Below, in pieces: positions 1 to 6,470 of a DNA stretch of 15,291 nucleotides; the stretch's first letter is position 1, and each line of letters begins with the position of its first letter. The position numbers were made by a program, and so were the translations under genes. The notes beneath the pieces are model-generated. The model had not been told where the DNA came from and searched no databases. It worked only from the letters and a program-made list of their open reading frames with translations. The stretch is taken from NCBI GenBank assembly GCA_041589565.1, contig JBFHVL010000069.1, positions 1-15,291 of the forward strand, in the 5' to 3' direction. Source of the stretch: Pleionea sp041589565. GTDB lineage: Bacteria > Pseudomonadota > Gammaproteobacteria > Enterobacterales > Kangiellaceae.

Positions 1-128
1 CTCAATCGATAATGTCGTTGTTGACTTCATTATCTCTGAGTGCCCACACAGATTATTTCATCTTACTTGTTAAAGAACTTCTGACCGGGAACCTGCCCGT
101 ATCAGGCGACGCCTTTCTCAACGTCGGG
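1..128 (-). other. rRNA operon leader with boxA (16S gene beyond left edge)
   Basis: Read on the minus strand, this stretch has the signature of a gammaproteobacterial rrn leader. A boxA-type antitermination element (AGTTCTTTAACA, positions 79-68) is followed by the highly conserved AATCTGTGTGGGCACTC (54-38), almost as in the E. coli rrn leader. boxA loads the Nus factors that let RNA polymerase read through the untranslated rRNA operon. The 16S sequence itself is not in the window and should start within roughly 100-150 bases beyond the left edge. The transcript start is inferred from the promoters at 135-162 and 261-288. Confidence 0.88.
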
Positions 129-134
129 GCGCGA

Positions 135-162
135 ATTATACGCCACTCAAACATCCTGTCAA
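135..162 (-). promoter_or_regulatory. rRNA operon promoter P2
   Basis: On the minus strand a consensus -35 TTGACA (162-157) and a consensus -10 TATAAT (140-135) are separated by 16 bp. The 16-bp spacer and the GC-rich discriminator (TCGCGCCCCG) after the -10 are typical of rRNA promoters under growth-rate and stringent (ppGpp) control. It lies directly upstream of the boxA leader. The expected transcript start is near 128. Confidence 0.85.
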
Positions 163-260
163 TACTTAATTTTGAGTTCCTTTAACTTCCTGTTAAAGCG
201 CTTGAAAACCGACTGCAATCCCTCTTAATTAAAGAGCTTGCTGCCCCAAGCGAGACGCGC

Positions 261-288
261 ATTATAAGGATTAAATTTTACTTGGCAA
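261..288 (-). promoter_or_regulatory. rRNA operon promoter P1
   Basis: The minus strand shows -35 TTGCCA (288-283), a 16-bp spacer and -10 TATAAT (266-261), then a GC-rich discriminator (GCGCGTCTCGC). With the promoter at 135-162 this forms the tandem P1/P2 pair usual for enterobacterial-type rRNA operons, about 126 bp apart. The A+T-rich block just upstream (291-312) fits an UP element. The inferred transcript start is near 254. Confidence 0.8.
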
Positions 289-290
289 GC

Positions 291-312
291 CTTTAATTTA
301 AAAAAATTAAAG
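291..312 (-). promoter_or_regulatory. A+T-only inverted repeat, probable UP element of rrn P1
   Basis: A perfect 9-bp inverted repeat (CTTTAATTT at 291-299 and AAATTAAAG at 304-312) with a 4-base A spacer sits 2 bp upstream of the P1 -35 hexamer. Its place, roughly -40 to -60 from the inferred start, and its A+T richness match an UP element bound by the RNA polymerase alpha C-terminal domains. It might also act as a weak stop for msrQ transcription, but it has no GC stem, so the UP role is preferred. Confidence 0.5.
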
Positions 313-337
313 AATTTTAAAAATGGTCAAAAGGCAG

Positions 338-925
338 TCAAACAGAAGCTTTTTTTCGCAAAAAACGTCGATATTTTGACCAAATGCGCATAATCATTAA
401 AGCGGCAAATACTAACGAGTAAAACAATGGTCGATTTAAGTCTGCTTTACTTTGCCAAATAAAGTGAGCGAGTCCCAAAACTGCAATTAAATAAACCATA
501 CGATGTAAGATTAACCAGCGGTGCTTCAGCGCCTTTTGCATATACCTGTTTGAAGTAATGGTTAAAGGAACGGCCAGTAACCAGGCAAGAAAGCCGACAG
601 TTATATAGGGCCGCTCAACGACCTCCTCGGAAAGCCAGCTAAAATCCCAACCAAGGAAGAACCAGCAATAAACCAGTAAATGGCACGACAAGTAGAAAAA
701 AAAGTAGAGGCCGAGCATTCGGCGGTAACGAACGATTGATGGAGTTCCCAAAATAATACGAGCGGGAGTCACAGCCAAAGAGGCCAGTAGAAACCACAAA
801 CTGATAATCCCCAATTCGTGCAGCAACACTTCCTGCGGATCGGCTCCAAGCTCCTGTAATAATGCTGCTATTATCAGGTAGCCCAATGGAAGCAACGAGA
901 GTATATGAGCAGCGACTTTTATCAT
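338..925 (-). CDS. msrQ: MsrQ, haem-binding membrane subunit of the MsrPQ methionine sulfoxide reductase
   Basis: An inner-membrane b-type cytochrome that passes electrons from the respiratory chain (quinol) or flavin reductase to periplasmic MsrP. The 195-residue protein is close to the E. coli length (211) and carries about six hydrophobic segments, the first near residues 10-23. Histidines expected as haem ligands are present: His82 in the SCHLLVY segment, and His141 and His154 in the LHRMVYLIAVLGLAHF segment. The 13-residue spacing of the last pair equals that of the E. coli protein. The ATG starts only 3 bases after the msrP stop codon, so the two form an operon, msrP first. Downstream lies the rRNA operon promoter in the same direction, with no GC-rich terminator between. 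Formerly yedZ. Confidence 0.93.
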   Translation of the reverse strand: MIKVAAHILSLLPLGYLIIAALLQELGADPQEVLLHELGIISLWFLLASLAVTPARIILGTPSIVRYRRMLGLYFFFYLSCHLLVYCWFFLGWDFSWLSEEVVERPYITVGFLAWLLAVPLTITSNRYMQKALKHRWLILHRMVYLIAVLGLAHFIWQSKADLNRPLFYSLVFAALMIMRIWSKYRRFLRKKASV

Positions 926-928
926 AAA

Positions 929-1879
929 TTAAAAGTTCACCCTCAAATCCATCCCTTTATAAAGCCCGGCAACATGCTCTCCATACCCATTAAACATTTC
1001 GGTTTTCAGCCTTTTGGTGCCAAATAACGACTCGTCTAAAATTCGGCGTTCGGTCTTCTGGCTCCAACGAGGATGGTCCACTTGTGGATTCACGTTGGCA
1101 TAAAAGCCATATTCGTTTGGCGCCGACAGCTGCCAGGTATTAACCGGCTGTTGTTCTACAAAACGAATTTTTACGATTGACTTGATACTTTTAAAGCCAT
1201 ACTTCCAGGGCACGATTAACCTAAGCGGCGCTCCATTTTGTGATGGTAAGGATTTACCGTATACGCCATTAACGAGAATAGTCAGCGGATGCATTGCCTC
1301 ATCCATTCTAAGGCCTTCTTTATAAGGCCAGTCGAGAGTAAAAAAGCCCAACGCCCCACGCTTTTGTCCCGGCATTTGTTTGGGATCATGTAGAGTATGA
1401 AACTCAATGTATTTAGCGCGACTGGTAGGTTGGACTCTTTTGATGAGTTGCCGTAACTCAAACCCTCGCCAGGGAACCACCATGGACCAGGCTTCAACGC
1501 AACGTAATCGATAAATACGCTCCTCGATGGCGGCCCATTTGAGCAGGTCTTCGTAGGAATAACGGCCCGGCTTTTCCACTTCTCCTTCCACCACCACATG
1601 CCAGGGGAATGGCTTAAAGCTTTTTGCTAATCGTGCAGGCCCATCTTTAGTTAGCGCAAACTCATAGAAATTGTTGTAATGAGTTACCGAATACTCAGAG
1701 GTCAACTTTTCATCCGTTGAATAAGTGTTGAGAGATTTTGCTGAGCCAAGCAATGGAGCCGAAGCCAATGATGCTAAGCCAGCGATCACTTGCCGACGAT
1801 TGAAATACCCTTTCTCATCGGTTACCTGGTACTCAGGGCAGTTCCAGCTCGGATTGTTTCGAGTGTTTTTGATTAACAT
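929..1879 (-). CDS. msrP: MsrP, periplasmic molybdoprotein methionine sulfoxide reductase catalytic subunit
   Basis: Reduces methionine sulfoxide residues in oxidised envelope proteins, using a molybdopterin cofactor and electrons from MsrQ. A twin-arginine signal (FNRRQVIAGLASLASA, Arg28-Arg29) sends the folded, cofactor-loaded protein through the Tat system. The sulfite-oxidase-type molybdopterin fold is seen from about residue 85. Cys127 in RLRCVEAWSMVVPW is the expected Mo ligand, and the motif is nearly identical to E. coli MsrP. The length of 316 residues is usual (E. coli 334). The start is supported by GGAG five bases before the ATG. That ribosome binding site lies in one arm of a strong hairpin (1882-1929), which suggests translational control. 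It follows pssA by 88 bases and precedes msrQ by 3. Formerly yedY. Confidence 0.95.
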   Translation of the reverse strand: MLIKNTRNNPSWNCPEYQVTDEKGYFNRRQVIAGLASLASAPLLGSAKSLNTYSTDEKLTSEYSVTHYNNFYEFALTKDGPARLAKSFKPFPWHVVVEGEVEKPGRYSYEDLLKWAAIEERIYRLRCVEAWSMVVPWRGFELRQLIKRVQPTSRAKYIEFHTLHDPKQMPGQKRGALGFFTLDWPYKEGLRMDEAMHPLTILVNGVYGKSLPSQNGAPLRLIVPWKYGFKSIKSIVKIRFVEQQPVNTWQLSAPNEYGFYANVNPQVDHPRWSQKTERRILDESLFGTKRLKTEMFNGYGEHVAGLYKGMDLRVNF

Positions 1880-1881
1880 AA

Positions 1882-1929
1882 ATTCTCCAGTCTAGCCTAT
1901 GTCTTTCTGACGTAGGAGCACTGGAGAAT
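1882..1929 (-). promoter_or_regulatory. Nested stem-loop covering the msrP ribosome binding site
   Basis: A perfect 10-bp inverted repeat (ATTCTCCAGT / ACTGGAGAAT at 1882-1891 and 1920-1929) encloses a second 8-bp stem (1896-1903 with 1909-1916, one A-C mismatch on the msrP strand) and a 5-base loop. On the minus strand the 3' arm of the outer stem contains the GGAG of msrP, 5 bases from its ATG, so folding would hide the ribosome binding site. No U-tract follows, so it is not a standard terminator for pssA. The regulatory role is inferred. Confidence 0.5.
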
Positions 1930-1967
1930 GTTACGTTTCTATTAATCAATTAGATTAAGCCATCCAG

Positions 1968-2753
1968 TTAAGGCAGGTCTTCTTCTGAAGATTTCTCTGT
2001 TTGTCCAGCACGGCGACGACGAGACATTAAATTACGCTTTTGCCACAGGGTAAGAATGGGGCCAGACAATGCGTAACCCGAGAAAACAGTGAAAAGCACA
2101 ATGGGAGGCTGGTATGCAATCAATACAAATACCAGCACCACGACCAAAATCGCTAGAAAGGGAACCTTGCCTCTCCAGTTAACTTCTTTAAAGCTGTAAT
2201 AACGGAAATTGCTGACCATCAAGAGCCCTAAAATAATGGTTGCTATCGCGATCCAGAGTCCATAATCATGTCCATTAACTTCCAAATCAACGCCTACCCA
2301 GACCATACCAGCAAGTATTGCGGCTGCCGATGGAATCGCCAGCCCCTGAAAATAGCGTTTATCAGCAGTTCCAAGCTGAGTGTTAAAGCGAGCCAGACGC
2401 AAGGCCCCGCCAGCAACAAACACAAAGGCCGCCAACCAACCTAATTTACCTTGTTGTGCCAGTGCCCAGTTGTAGGTCACCAAAGCCGGCGCAACACCAA
2501 AAGAAACTATATCGGCCATCGAATCGTACTCGGCGCCGAATGCCGACTGAGTATTCGTCATACGAGCAACCCGACCATCGAGTCCATCCATAATCATGGC
2601 TATGAAGATGGCAATTGCGGCATGCTCAAAACGCCCATTCATCGAAGCCACTACAGCAAAGAAGCCCGCAAACAGGCCGGCCGTAGTGAATAAATTGGGT
2701 AGTAAATAGATACCACGCGCTGGTGTTTTTGCTTTTACATCTTGTTCGGTCAT
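1968..2753 (-). CDS. pssA: CDP-diacylglycerol--serine O-phosphatidyltransferase (membrane type)
   Basis: Makes phosphatidylserine from CDP-diacylglycerol and serine at the inner membrane, the step towards phosphatidylethanolamine. The CDP-alcohol phosphatidyltransferase signature D-x2-D-G-x2-A-R-x8-G-x3-D-x3-D is complete (Asp56, Asp59, Asp77, Asp81). Several hydrophobic helices follow, and the C-terminus is basic then acidic (KRNLMSRRRRAG...EEDLP). The family opening RGIYLLPNLFTT is at residues 13-24. The chosen ATG gives 261 residues. An upstream in-frame ATG at 2822 would add 23 residues without family character, and a candidate promoter (2835-2863) would leave it almost no leader, but it is not excluded. 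This is the membrane-embedded type of Pseudomonas and Bacillus, unlike the peripheral E. coli PssA. The divergent neighbour is the DUF3579 gene. Confidence 0.92.
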   Translation of the reverse strand: MTEQDVKAKTPARGIYLLPNLFTTAGLFAGFFAVVASMNGRFEHAAIAIFIAMIMDGLDGRVARMTNTQSAFGAEYDSMADIVSFGVAPALVTYNWALAQQGKLGWLAAFVFVAGGALRLARFNTQLGTADKRYFQGLAIPSAAAILAGMVWVGVDLEVNGHDYGLWIAIATIILGLLMVSNFRYYSFKEVNWRGKVPFLAILVVVLVFVLIAYQPPIVLFTVFSGYALSGPILTLWQKRNLMSRRRRAGQTEKSSEEDLP

Positions 2754-2834
2754 AGAGAATGTCTCAATAAAATAGCGTAACCCGTTCTCTCTGCTAGAAT
2801 TCTTATGTAATGAAAACGGCATTGATTAATCCAG

Positions 2835-2863
2835 ATTCTACCTTGGAATTAATCTTTGATAAA
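2835..2863 (-). promoter_or_regulatory. Candidate pssA promoter
   Basis: On the minus strand a -10 of TAGAAT (2840-2835; five of six consensus bases) lies 17 bp from a weak -35 TTTATC (2863-2858). The start point would be near 2828, giving a leader of about 75 bases to the ATG at 2753 but only about 6 to the ATG at 2822. This is one reason for preferring the shorter PssA. The weak -35 keeps confidence low. Confidence 0.33.
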
Positions 2864-2886
2864 TGCGCAATACCCGGAAAGTGGAG

Positions 2887-2917
2887 TTGACAGATGAATC
2901 TTTTGTGTCAATATACG
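2887..2917 (+). promoter_or_regulatory. Candidate promoter of the DUF3579 gene
   Basis: A consensus -35 TTGACA (2887-2892) is followed by a TATACG (2912-2917) at a long 19-bp spacing, or ATATAC at 18 bp. It would start transcription shortly before the ATG at 2953. A TGTCAA at 2905-2910 forms an inverted repeat with the -35 and could be an operator half-site. The -10 match is poor, so this is tentative. Confidence 0.3.
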
Positions 2918-2952
2918 CGGCGCTTCGAGCAATTCACCAGCAAGATATCATC

Positions 2953-3231
2953 ATGCAAATCGCTGACAACGAAAAACTCGTCATTATAGGGTTAACCGAG
3001 GCTGGACAAAAATTTCGTCCTTCTGACTGGGCTGAGCGCCTGTGCGGAAGCCTATGCACCTTTCGTAATCGACGTATGTACTACTCACCATTATTGCGAC
3101 CTGCAGTGATCGATGGCGTTAAGTGCGTTGTTGTTGATTCCAGGCTGGCTCAGGAGCAAGGCGAAATGTTTGAGTACGTACTGGGTTTTGTCAAAGAAAA
3201 CGCGCTGAAAACTGAGATCCAGTCGAAATAA
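2953..3231 (+). CDS. DUF3579 family protein of unknown function
   Basis: A small soluble protein (92 residues from this start) that I recognise as DUF3579. The family core is clear: IIGLTEAGQKFRPSDWAERLCG, then RRMYYSPLLRPAVIDGVKCVVVD and a short helical C-terminus. The family is common in beta- and gammaproteobacteria and has no established function. The reading frame stays open upstream to an ATG at 2863, which would give 122 residues. The extra 30 residues lack family resemblance and overlap a possible promoter, so the internal ATG, which gives the usual family length, is preferred. Neither start has a strong Shine-Dalgarno. It is divergent from pssA and is followed 87 bases later by the DUF4124 gene, which seems to have its own promoter. 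Confidence 0.8.
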   Translation: MQIADNEKLVIIGLTEAGQKFRPSDWAERLCGSLCTFRNRRMYYSPLLRPAVIDGVKCVVVDSRLAQEQGEMFEYVLGFVKENALKTEIQSK

Positions 3232-3254
3232 TTCTCCTTTTCTCCCTCTAACTG

Positions 3255-3284
3255 CTGACTTTTGCACTAAAATGACGCTATATT
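3255..3284 (+). promoter_or_regulatory. Candidate promoter of the DUF4124 gene
   Basis: CTGACT (3255-3260; four of six -35 bases) and TATATT (3279-3284; five of six -10 bases) lie 18 bp apart in an A+T-rich gap, about 35 bases before the ATG. There is no terminator hairpin between the DUF3579 gene and this point, so read-through from upstream is also possible. Confidence 0.4.
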
Positions 3285-3318
3285 AGTAAGCATCATTTTG
3301 TATTTTAAGGGTTTATTC

Positions 3319-3765
3319 ATGTTTTCTCGCCACACGCTGCTCGCTATTTTAGTTTCAGTGAGCGCCAATTTGGCTCTCGCTGCCGACAATGTTCTGTATA
3401 AATGGAAAGATGCCGAAGGAAACATAAAGTACGGAGATCGGCCGCCAAAAGGAATACCTTATGAGCGCATCAAAGTTCGTCAGGCAAAGTCGGGGAGCGC
3501 TGCGGCCCCAATTACCGAGAAAATGGATGCTCCTAAACAAGATAATTCCGCTGTTGAAAAAGAATTAAGCAAAGCACAAAAGCAAATGGCAGAAGCCTGC
3601 CGGATTGCAAAAGCTAACTTGCAGACATTAAATAATGCAAGAAAAATTCGTATTGCTGCCGACGACGGTGGCTCCCGCTTACTCTCAGATGAGGAACGCG
3701 AAGCGAAAAAGAAAGAAACTCAGGAACAAATTGATAACTTTTGTAACCCTGAAACAAAGAAATAA
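3319..3765 (+). CDS. Secreted DUF4124 domain protein
   Basis: A 148-residue exported protein of unknown function. The N-terminus is a Sec signal peptide (MFSRHTLLAILVSVSANLALA, with cleavage expected after ALA near residue 21). The DUF4124 domain follows (VLYKWKDAEGNIKYGDRPPKG, about residues 26-46), whose typical Y-x-W-x-D-x-x-G-x-x-x-Y-x-D-x-P-P pattern is intact. The rest is charged and probably helical, with two cysteines, one in the ACRIAKANL segment and one in NFCNP near the end. The same arrangement is common in gammaproteobacterial DUF4124 proteins. The start is chosen because AAGGG sits 7 bases before this ATG and the signal peptide begins there. An upstream in-frame start at 3298 would put seven extra residues before it. 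The gene ends at the bidirectional terminator it shares with clpB. Confidence 0.85.
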   Translation: MFSRHTLLAILVSVSANLALAADNVLYKWKDAEGNIKYGDRPPKGIPYERIKVRQAKSGSAAAPITEKMDAPKQDNSAVEKELSKAQKQMAEACRIAKANLQTLNNARKIRIAADDGGSRLLSDEEREAKKKETQEQIDNFCNPETKK

Positions 3766-3784
3766 ATTGGCCTCAAGGTTAAAA

Positions 3785-3810
3785 AGAAAGGCGGCTCAGG
3801 CCGCCTTTCT
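3785..3810. terminator. Bidirectional intrinsic terminator between the DUF4124 gene and clpB
   Basis: A perfect 11-bp stem (AGAAAGGCGGC at 3785-3795 and GCCGCCTTTCT at 3800-3810) has a TCAG loop. On the minus strand the stem runs into TTTCTTTTT, a good U-tract for ending clpB transcription. On the plus strand the T-rich part is weaker (TTTCTCATTT). The clpB stop codon touches the base of the stem. Confidence 0.92.
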
Positions 3811-6380
3811 CATTTAAAACGAATACTATCACCTTCTCTTCGCACCAGAACTGTTTCTCCGGATTGAAACTCTCCTTGCAGTAATTTATTCGCCATTGGG
3901 TTTTCAACCATTTGTTGAATCGCGCGCTTTAATGGTCGCGCGCCGTAAACCGGATCAAAACCGCGATCTGCAATAAGCGACAGCGCCTCATCATCAACTT
4001 CAAGCTCAAGACCGAGATCGTTAAGTCGTTGTCGTAAATGCTGTAGCTGTATTTTAGCAATCGATTGAACCGCATCTCTGGGAAGCGAATGAAATACAAC
4101 AGTTTCATCCACCCGGTTAATAAACTCGGGACGGAAAAAGTCTTTGATCACATCCATAATTTTGGTTTTTAAAGATTCATAGTCTCCACTACCCGCTTCT
4201 TCTAAAATCACATCGGAGCCGAGGTTAGACGTCATGACAACTACAGTATTTCGAAAGTCTACAGTCCTACCCTGACCATCGGTCAAACGCCCATCTTCAA
4301 GAACCTGCAGAAGCACATTAAAAACATCGGGATGAGCTTTTTCGACTTCATCTAGCAATATGACCGAATAAGGTTTTCGCCGAACAGCTTCAGTTAAGTA
4401 TCCACCTTCGTCGTACCCAACGTAGCCGGGTGGTGCACCAATTAAGCGGGCAACGGAATGTTTCTCCATAAATTCGGACATATCAATGCGCACCATGGCA
4501 TCTTCACTGTCGAACAAAAATTCTGCCAATGCTTTGCATAACTCAGTTTTTCCTACACCCGTCGGACCTAAAAATAAAAACGAGCCATTTGGACGATTAG
4601 GATCGGATAACCCTGCGCGCGCTCGACGAATCGCATTGGCTACGGCAATCACCGCTTCGTTTTGACCTACAACTCGCTGATGCAACCCTTCTTCGATTTT
4701 TAGTAACTTTTCACGCTCGCCCTCAAGCATTTTGTTAACTGGTATACCCGTCCATTTTGACACCACTTCAGCGATTTCATTTTCCGAAACTTTATTACGC
4801 AATAATTTCATATCTTGCATTTCAGCTTGAGCAGCCATATCCAGTTGCTTTTCAAGCTCTGGAATTTTGCCATACTGAAGTTCTGACATACGACCAAGAT
4901 CACTGGCACGACGTGCGGCATCTAACTCAAGCCTAGCACGCTCCAGCTCGGTTTTAATATGAGTAGTTCCTTGAAGCGCAGCTTTCTCTGCAGTCCAGAT
5001 TTCATTTAATTCAGCATACTCACGTTCAAGCTTGGAAATTTCATCCTCGAGATCATCCAGACGTTTTTTTGAGCTATCGTCTTTCTCTTTTTTCAACGCT
5101 TCGCGCTGAATTTTAAGTTGAATAAGTCGACGATCGAGTTTATCGAGTTCTTCTGGTTTGGAATCAATTTCCATACGAATTCGGCTGGCCGCTTCATCCA
5201 CCAAGTCAATGGCTTTATCAGGAAGCTGCCGATCGGAAATGTATCGATGTGAAAGAGTGGCAGCACTAACGATGGCAGGATCGGTAATCTCCACACCGTG
5301 ATGAACTTCATAGCGTTCTTTCAGGCCACGCAATATGGCAATGGTATCTTCAACGCTGGGTTCATCGACTAAAACTTTTTGAAAACGTCTTTCGAGCGCT
5401 GCGTCTTTTTCGACGTATTTGCGATATTCATCCAGCGTTGTGGCTCCAACACAATGCAATTCGCCACGCGCCAGTGCCGGCTTTAACATATTACCGGCAT
5501 CCATAGCACCATCAGCTTTACCGGCACCAACCATAGTGTGTAATTCATCAATAAATAAAATTACCCGACCTTCATGTTTAGCCAGATCATTTAAAACAGC
5601 TTTTAAACGCTCTTCAAACTCACCTCGATATTTTGCGCCCGCAATTAAAGCGCCCATATCGAGTGATAGAACGCGCTTGTTCTTCAAACCTTCAGGCACT
5701 TCTCCATTTACAATACGCTGCGCGAGTCCTTCTACGATGGCTGTTTTACCAACACCAGGCTCTCCAATTAATACCGGATTATTCTTAGAACGGCGCTGCA
5801 ATACCTGAATGGTTCGACGAATTTCGTCGTCACGCCCAATCACAGGATCCAGCTTGCCCTGCTCAGCTCGCTCGGTGAGATCGACCGTAAATTTTTCCAA
5901 CGCTTGTCGTTGTTCTTCGGCATTGGGGTCATCTATCGCCTGACCACCACGTACTTCATCAATCGCTCGCTCAACAACTTCCTTCGTCGCGCCCAACTCA
6001 CGCAGAATTTTTCCCAAATTCCCCTTGTCATCGATGGCTGCCAAAACAAAGAGTTCGGACGAGATGTACTGGTCTTTACGCTGTTGCGCTAACTTATCGC
6101 AAACATTTAACAATCTTGCCAAATCATTTGAAATATGAACATCACCTTCAGTGCCGTGTACTTGCGGTAGTTGATCTAAGGCTTCGAGCATTTGTGAACG
6201 TAATGCGTGAACATTAATGTTGGCTTTGGTAAATAAAGGACGAACAGTACCGCCTTCCTGATTGAGCAAGGCCACCATTAAATGAATGGGCTCAATAAAT
6301 TGATGATCGCGACCGACCGCTAAGGATTGCGCATCGGCAATCGCAAGCTGAAATTTACTGGTTAGTTTATCCATTCTCAT
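3810..6380 (-). CDS. clpB: ClpB, Hsp100 protein disaggregase
   Basis: A hexameric AAA+ chaperone that, with DnaK/DnaJ/GrpE, pulls polypeptides out of aggregates after heat stress; cytoplasmic. The 856-residue protein has the full ClpB layout. The N domain is at about 1-145, and the first AAA+ module has Walker A GEPGVGKT at 206-213 and Walker B ILFIDE near 274-279. The long coiled-coil middle domain at about 405-525 distinguishes ClpB from ClpA/ClpC. The second AAA+ module has Walker A GPTGVGKT at 605-612 and Walker B ILLDE. The N-terminus MRMDKLTSKFQLA parallels E. coli MRLDRLTNKFQLA and fixes the start. A heat-shock type promoter lies 40-67 bases upstream, so clpB can be induced apart from the rluD-pgeF-acyltransferase genes ahead of it. 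It ends at a strong terminator. Confidence 0.98.
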   Translation of the reverse strand: MRMDKLTSKFQLAIADAQSLAVGRDHQFIEPIHLMVALLNQEGGTVRPLFTKANINVHALRSQMLEALDQLPQVHGTEGDVHISNDLARLLNVCDKLAQQRKDQYISSELFVLAAIDDKGNLGKILRELGATKEVVERAIDEVRGGQAIDDPNAEEQRQALEKFTVDLTERAEQGKLDPVIGRDDEIRRTIQVLQRRSKNNPVLIGEPGVGKTAIVEGLAQRIVNGEVPEGLKNKRVLSLDMGALIAGAKYRGEFEERLKAVLNDLAKHEGRVILFIDELHTMVGAGKADGAMDAGNMLKPALARGELHCVGATTLDEYRKYVEKDAALERRFQKVLVDEPSVEDTIAILRGLKERYEVHHGVEITDPAIVSAATLSHRYISDRQLPDKAIDLVDEAASRIRMEIDSKPEELDKLDRRLIQLKIQREALKKEKDDSSKKRLDDLEDEISKLEREYAELNEIWTAEKAALQGTTHIKTELERARLELDAARRASDLGRMSELQYGKIPELEKQLDMAAQAEMQDMKLLRNKVSENEIAEVVSKWTGIPVNKMLEGEREKLLKIEEGLHQRVVGQNEAVIAVANAIRRARAGLSDPNRPNGSFLFLGPTGVGKTELCKALAEFLFDSEDAMVRIDMSEFMEKHSVARLIGAPPGYVGYDEGGYLTEAVRRKPYSVILLDEVEKAHPDVFNVLLQVLEDGRLTDGQGRTVDFRNTVVVMTSNLGSDVILEEAGSGDYESLKTKIMDVIKDFFRPEFINRVDETVVFHSLPRDAVQSIAKIQLQHLRQRLNDLGLELEVDDEALSLIADRGFDPVYGARPLKRAIQQMVENPMANKLLQGEFQSGETVLVRREGDSIRFK

Positions 6381-6420
6381 TGAAACACTCTACCTCAAGT
6401 AACTGCGGGGTTAACTCAGT

Positions 6421-6447
6421 TATTGGGGCAGTGGTGATAATTTCAAC
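6421..6447 (-). promoter_or_regulatory. Sigma-32 (RpoH) heat-shock promoter of clpB
   Basis: On the minus strand GTTGAA (6447-6442) and CCCCAATA (6428-6421) are separated by 13 bp. This is very close to the sigma-32 pattern CTTGAA-N(11-16)-CCCCATNT and to the known arrangement at E. coli clpB. It lies in the 90-base gap between the acyltransferase stop and the clpB start, leaving a leader of about 30-35 bases. The call rests on the motif and on the well-known heat induction of clpB. Confidence 0.8.
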
Positions 6448-6470
6448 GAAAGGTATTAGTTATTACCACA

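Noticed and set aside
1882..1929. pssA intrinsic terminator
   Set aside because: The hairpin is not followed by a U-tract on the minus strand; AATTTATG of msrP follows directly.
2754..2822. Longer ATG start for pssA
   Set aside because: Not fully excluded, but the extra 23 residues lack family character and the best promoter candidate would leave almost no leader; reported as uncertain in the gene entry.
5419..5808. Open frame of 129 codons on the plus strand inside clpB
   Set aside because: It is antisense to the strongly conserved first AAA+ module of ClpB, and its product resembles no known protein; it is a shadow of the coding frame.
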